This document shows, piece after piece, positions 60,000-64,000 of a stretch of DNA of 64,000 bases; positions within the stretch are counted from its first letter, which is position 1; each line of letters starts with the position of its first letter. Position numbers and translations under genes: made by a program. Under the pieces are notes generated by a model. That model made no database searches, had not been told where the DNA came from, and worked only from the letters and a program-made list of their open reading frames with translations. The stretch is from Tritrichomonas musculus (lineage: Eukaryota > Parabasalia > Tritrichomonadida > Tritrichomonadidae): positions 4,526,001 through 4,590,000 of the forward strand of contig JAPFFF010000011.1 in the NCBI GenBank assembly GCA_039105265.1, in the 5' to 3' direction.

Positions 60000-61250
60000 A
60001 TGTATCCTTATCCATGGATGAAACCTGATTTAACTCCTACTCTAAAAGAACGAGAAAAAGAATTTAAAGAAATCGATGCTCTTTTTTATTCCACTGAAAT
60101 GGAATGTTTCCATTTTTTTCAACAAAGTCGGAAATTAGATATTGTAAGCAATGCCGAATATGAAGCACTTCTAGAAGAGAAAAGGAAAGTACTTAGCGTT
60201 TACCAATGTGAGGATGATGATCAAGATCTGGTTCAACTTTTTTCATATAATATGAAAGATATGAAAAATGAAGAAAATGAAAAGCTTAAAAAGCTGAATG
60301 AGCTCAAAAAGAAGTTGTCTGTTCTTGAACAAGAAGAAGAAGAGGAAAAAAATAGAAGAAAAAATCCCCGCCAAATTACTATTTTAGGTTCAATTACTCA
60401 ACTCAGAGAACAACTTGAAAAGTTGAGGAAGTTTTATGAAGACCTTATAAACGAGACAAAACAATCATTCCAATATATGAAGGCTGCTACCCGAAAAATG
60501 ATCGAGAAGAGAAAAATAGAAGCACAAAAACAAATTCGAAATATTGAAAAAGATATAAACGAACTTAATGAAAAGAAAGAGTGGTATTTAAATATTCCTA
60601 AATACGTTAAAGAACATTCAACTTATCAATTAATGAATGACAAAATGAATACATTTTCAATCGAGCCAAACTATTTAAAAATCAATGAAGTGAAAAAGGA
60701 AGCGCAAAATAAACTACAAGAGGTTTTCGAAAAGCATGTAGCAGCCTTCTTCAGCCAATCTTCTACTTTTTACACTCAAAATTATCAACCAATATTTGAT
60801 AAATTAAATGCTGTTGAAGAAGCAATCAATAGGATAATCTCCAAGGTTAACTCAAAGTTAGAAACTTTCATTCAATTCAAAACCGAAATCACATCTAAAG
60901 CTGTTCTTTATAGATGGATGATTATGTACAAAAAACTGCTAAAAGGAACTCGGGTGATTTCTGCAATTAGTGAAAGACAAGCAGAGCTTCAGGAAGAAGA
61001 AAAAGCATTGGCGGTTGACTTAGAAAAACAAAGAAGAATTGCTAACGAAATAGTTCCAGGAACAAATAAAACAGTTTTACAGTTGAGAAAAGAAATTATG
61101 CAACTTTCCAAGGATGTTTCTGAGCAAAAGGCAAAGATGAGTTCAGAACTTTTGCGAGCCCAGCAAGCGTATAAAGAATACGCAGAAACATCCAGAGAAC
61201 AAATTGAAAACCTTGAAAAAGAAACAAATGTTACATCTGCAAAAGATTAA
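60000..61250 (+). CDS. Coiled-coil protein, unknown function
   Basis: 416 residues, starts MYPYPWMKPDL. Long coiled coils at about 90-190 (ENEKLKKLNELKKKLSVLEQ and on), 215-240, and 320-410. A less charged helical middle (about 250-310) separates them. No signal peptide, membrane segment or known motif. Rod-like proteins of this size are numerous in trichomonads and often belong to the cytoskeleton; this cannot be shown from the sequence. It is convergent with the large gene at the right edge. Confidence 0.7.
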   Translation: MYPYPWMKPDLTPTLKEREKEFKEIDALFYSTEMECFHFFQQSRKLDIVSNAEYEALLEEKRKVLSVYQCEDDDQDLVQLFSYNMKDMKNEENEKLKKLNELKKKLSVLEQEEEEEKNRRKNPRQITILGSITQLREQLEKLRKFYEDLINETKQSFQYMKAATRKMIEKRKIEAQKQIRNIEKDINELNEKKEWYLNIPKYVKEHSTYQLMNDKMNTFSIEPNYLKINEVKKEAQNKLQEVFEKHVAAFFSQSSTFYTQNYQPIFDKLNAVEEAINRIISKVNSKLETFIQFKTEITSKAVLYRWMIMYKKLLKGTRVISAISERQAELQEEEKALAVDLEKQRRIANEIVPGTNKTVLQLRKEIMQLSKDVSEQKAKMSSELLRAQQAYKEYAETSREQIENLEKETNVTSAKD

Positions 61251-61779
61251 GAATTAAAATCATTTTTCTTGTTACTTTAAGTAAAATATTTATGCAACTA
61301 TAATTATAGTTTGTATTAATGTTTTTATTCCAAATCGTACTTTTGAATAGCTCGATTTTTTAATCTGAAATGATATACATTGTGAAAATGATTTTTTGAG
61401 AAATATCTGATATAATTTGAAATTTTATACAAAAGATTATTTTTTTTCAAAAGTTTTTTTAATTCTTTTCGTGATAATTAGAAATCAATTTCTTAAATTT
61501 ATAAATAAAAAAAATTAGTTGATATGTATTTCTTTTATTTGTTAATACACTCATTATTATTCAATAAAACAATGAAGTATTAATATTATTGATCTTTTTG
61601 CTATTTAATGAATATAAATAATTTTCATGAAAAATCAAAACAAAAGAGTTCCAAAGAAAATTACAAGATTGTATAATTTTTACATAAAAAAAATAAATAA
61701 AATTTATATTAATACAAATACCTACAAAAATAAATGTCATTATATATTTCGAGTTAAATCCAACATTACAATATAAATA
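61251..61779. other. Intergenic between convergent genes
   Basis: 529 bases holding two 3' ends. AT-rich with AATAAAA motifs near 61503 and 61564. Nothing else seen. Confidence 0.5.
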
Positions 61780-64000
61780 TCAACAATTTACTTGATCCCT
61801 CGTCTGTTGAATTCTTTGAACAAAGCATTGAATCCACAAGTCAGTACTTGGTAAGTTGATTGTGTTGTTTTCCTTGCTGTAAGTGATCTCTATTGAATCC
61901 ACGAAAGAAACGATTGGTGGCGTAATTTTGTCAACTACGAAGTTCTGCGATAAAATTCTCCTCAAATAAGGAAGCAAGAACATGTCTTCTGTGAAAAACT
62001 TTACGTTCTCAGAGCCGATCCTTTCAACAAATTGAATCGGTGAGGTTGGAAGGAGAAGAAGAGTCTGTGCAGCAATAGGAGAGGCAAAACGGCGAATAGA
62101 AGGACATGTCATTTCGATCTTCAAGACTCCACTTCGAATTGCTATCATTTGCATTCGCATTGGTTCTATATTGACTGTTAATTCATCACTACTGTTGGAA
62201 TTATTCATCATATCGCTGTTACCGAAAGCATACATGATGACTTCTTTGCGAAGTACAACTGGAATTGTTCCATTTCCTGAGTTTGCTAGAGAAGCCATGA
62301 GACATCCGAATGCTTGGTAAGCTCGGAATTTTTCTGATGAATTTTGATCGTTTAATGGTAGTCCGTCTTTAAACATATCATCTGTTAATTTGGAGAGAAC
62401 GGCGTCTACGGCGCGACTTTCTGATTCTCCGGGCGGTTTCAATAAGTTTCCGAGTGTTGTGAGACTATCTAAGGGAGCTGTTTCAATAATCTGTGCTAGC
62501 TGGAAGAAGAAGTCGCTGAACTTAGCATCCTTCATTGGCAAGTTGACGCTTATTGGGCTTAATTTTCTTTCTGGTAATATTCTTTTTGGTTCAAGTATTT
62601 CTGCTAAATCGTCATCAATCAGTAATCCATTTTTCCCGCCAAAAGTTTCTTTTGACTTTTTGCCGTTCAAATTAGCCTTATCAAGGCGAATTGGTCCAAG
62701 ATAAGGAACCTGATCTTCGTCCAGTTTCTCGTACATCAGGTAGAGTAGCGAAAGTCTGTATCTGGCAACTTCAGGTTCAATATTAGGGAACAATATCTTA
62801 TATATCTCGTCTGGATAAAAAGCGAAAGAATAAAATGATCCTTCCTTAAGTGGCCTCTGAATTATACATCTTGCCAAGCTTTCATTAGATTCATTCCAGT
62901 CCTCTCTTAATCTTCTATTGAAATGGTGCAAAGTATTCACGTCGTTACTATTTGGTCTTCTTTCAGGATATATCGGAATCAGCATGAAAGCAATTTTTCT
63001 GCTATTTTCTGACTGAGATCTAGTAATCTTTATAGATGCGCTATCACCGTTAATTAAGCAATCTGGTTTAATTTCGCTCTTATTTACAGTTAAAGTAATT
63101 TTTGTCAAAGGCGAAATTTTAACGAAAGCAATTTTTGATGCTCCTTCAAAAGTGCAAACGATAGAGTTTGGCAATTCGTTTTTCTCGTTCTGTGTTATGA
63201 TTTTCGCTTGCGATGGAAGGCGAGACATGCCGAGCGCTCTCAATGCAAGAGATGTCAGCAGAGGAGTGAAAGCTGTCTCGCACGAAGGGAAGGGAAGAGT
63301 GCTGCGGAAAGGACTCTGCATTTCGGCTGAAAACTGTCTGAATACTTGCACTGCGTAAGTGTTTCTTGGCGAGTCCAAAGCGAATTCGAGGATATGTGCA
63401 ACGCTGCGCATGGCCAAGTAGTTGTCCTTTTCATTGAAGCGGACAAAGAGGGTCAATAAGCAAACAATGCCTGTGAGAATGTTTGGCTGGTCCTTAATCA
63501 GGACATCAAAATTAGAACTCTCCTTTAATTCTCTTTTCATATCACATGTCATATAAAAACCATCGAAGAGCACAGAGAACCACTTCGCCTGCAGCTGTGG
63601 GAAGAGTCTCTCTGTGTTTTTCATGTAGAGCATCCATAGTGGCTTCAGAATCAAATTGAATGTTTTCTTAACGATTTCTGAATTATTTCTGTGGTTCTTA
63701 ACGTACTCAATAAGTTGTGAGATGAATTGAATTGAGTATCTGAAATTCAATGCTTTTGTTTGTGGCTTTGAAAAGTTGATCGGAATAACGTTCCCTAAAA
63801 TTAGCTCGTCGTTCTGCAGCGCGTCAAATGTGACTGTGTCGCCCTTCATTATAAATATGGGAGAGATGTAGGCCCCGCCACAGCAGTTGTATGAATAGAT
63901 TGAGCGACTCGTGCTGTCTTCTTCTCCACTTTTTGAGAGAAAACTTGCGCTGGATGTCGTGTACTTAGAGATGACAAACAGGTTGCCGTGGTTGTCCTGG
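61780..64000 (-). CDS. Large hypothetical protein, C-terminal part (N terminus outside window)
   Basis: The frame is open from the stop at 61780 to the right edge, 740 codons, without interruption. The ATG at 63849 is internal: the residues before it (including SIYSYNCCGGAYISPIFI) read as protein in the same frame and no promoter motif lies between. Visible part: helical stretches (about the first 250 residues after 63849), a beta-rich middle around KISPLTKITLTVNKSEIKPDCLINGD, an LSPISVNL region, and a C terminus with FVDSIEITYS. No catalytic motif, transmembrane segment or repeat recognised. GC content is higher near the two ends than in the middle. It could be the C-terminal part of a very large scaffold; not identified. 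Confidence 0.75.
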   Translation of the reverse strand, partial: QDNHGNLFVISKYTTSSASFLSKSGEEDSTSRSIYSYNCCGGAYISPIFIMKGDTVTFDALQNDELILGNVIPINFSKPQTKALNFRYSIQFISQLIEYVKNHRNNSEIVKKTFNLILKPLWMLYMKNTERLFPQLQAKWFSVLFDGFYMTCDMKRELKESSNFDVLIKDQPNILTGIVCLLTLFVRFNEKDNYLAMRSVAHILEFALDSPRNTYAVQVFRQFSAEMQSPFRSTLPFPSCETAFTPLLTSLALRALGMSRLPSQAKIITQNEKNELPNSIVCTFEGASKIAFVKISPLTKITLTVNKSEIKPDCLINGDSASIKITRSQSENSRKIAFMLIPIYPERRPNSNDVNTLHHFNRRLREDWNESNESLARCIIQRPLKEGSFYSFAFYPDEIYKILFPNIEPEVARYRLSLLYLMYEKLDEDQVPYLGPIRLDKANLNGKKSKETFGGKNGLLIDDDLAEILEPKRILPERKLSPISVNLPMKDAKFSDFFFQLAQIIETAPLDSLTTLGNLLKPPGESESRAVDAVLSKLTDDMFKDGLPLNDQNSSEKFRAYQAFGCLMASLANSGNGTIPVVLRKEVIMYAFGNSDMMNNSNSSDELTVNIEPMRMQMIAIRSGVLKIEMTCPSIRRFASPIAAQTLLLLPTSPIQFVERIGSENVKFFTEDMFLLPYLRRILSQNFVVDKITPPIVSFVDSIEITYSKENNTINLPSTDLWIQCFVQRIQQTRDQVNC

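Noticed and set aside
61780-63849. ATG at 63849 as the start of the right-edge gene
   Set aside because: The same frame stays open and protein-like to position 64000, so the ATG is internal.

Overview
The window looks like nuclear DNA of a parabasalid flagellate, most like Tritrichomonas. Evidence: very AT-rich intergenic DNA, long intronless eukaryotic genes of up to 7.1 kb on both strands, standard stop codons (TAA, TGA and TAG all used), short 5' leaders that begin at TCA-type initiator motifs, and several genes whose stop codon opens a TAAA poly(A)-type signal. The species call is an inference; no rRNA or other marker is present.

Layout. 1-1468: the 3' part of a tubulin-tyrosine-ligase-like gene and a small chromo-shadow (HP1-type) protein, both on the minus strand. 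1598-1840: a possible transposon end and a T/A palindrome. 2986-17228: a multi-C2 protein, a Mon2-like protein, a minus-strand ORF of unknown function with no start codon at its natural 5' end, and a Sec16-like COPII scaffold. 17679-27079: a complete TOR kinase and a divergent casein kinase 1. 27080-37575: a gene-poor stretch holding a TMEM128-like membrane protein, a decayed MULE-like transposase, a 2 kb TTAA-flanked element and a 2.3 kb hAT-like element with other elements nested inside it. 37752-64000: a mucin-like type I membrane protein, a 2085-residue tail-anchored coiled-coil protein, a basic coiled-coil protein, an exportin-T-like karyopherin, an Mdm12-like SMP lipid-transfer protein, a CAP-Gly protein, a Set3/MLL5-like PHD protein, a TMEM33/Pom33-like protein, another coiled-coil protein, and a large unrecognised protein running off the right edge.

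The genes do not form an operon or one pathway. Many are basic endomembrane genes: ER exit (Sec16), Golgi-endosome traffic (Mon2), ER shaping (TMEM33), membrane contact (SMP protein), C2 and tail-anchored coiled-coil proteins. The others are regulators (TOR, CK1), chromatin readers (chromo-shadow, PHD/SET-like), and cytoskeletal (TTL-like, CAP-Gly) or transport (exportin-like) genes. The points most worth a second look are the nested transposons at 35.3-37.6 kb with readable target duplications, the Mdm12-like protein in a lineage with hydrogenosomes, the ORF without a start codon at 10.7-11.9 kb, the interrupted PHD/degenerate SET protein, and the abrupt base-composition blocks inside the Sec16 and TOR genes. 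All family calls were made by eye from sequence patterns; no search was run.
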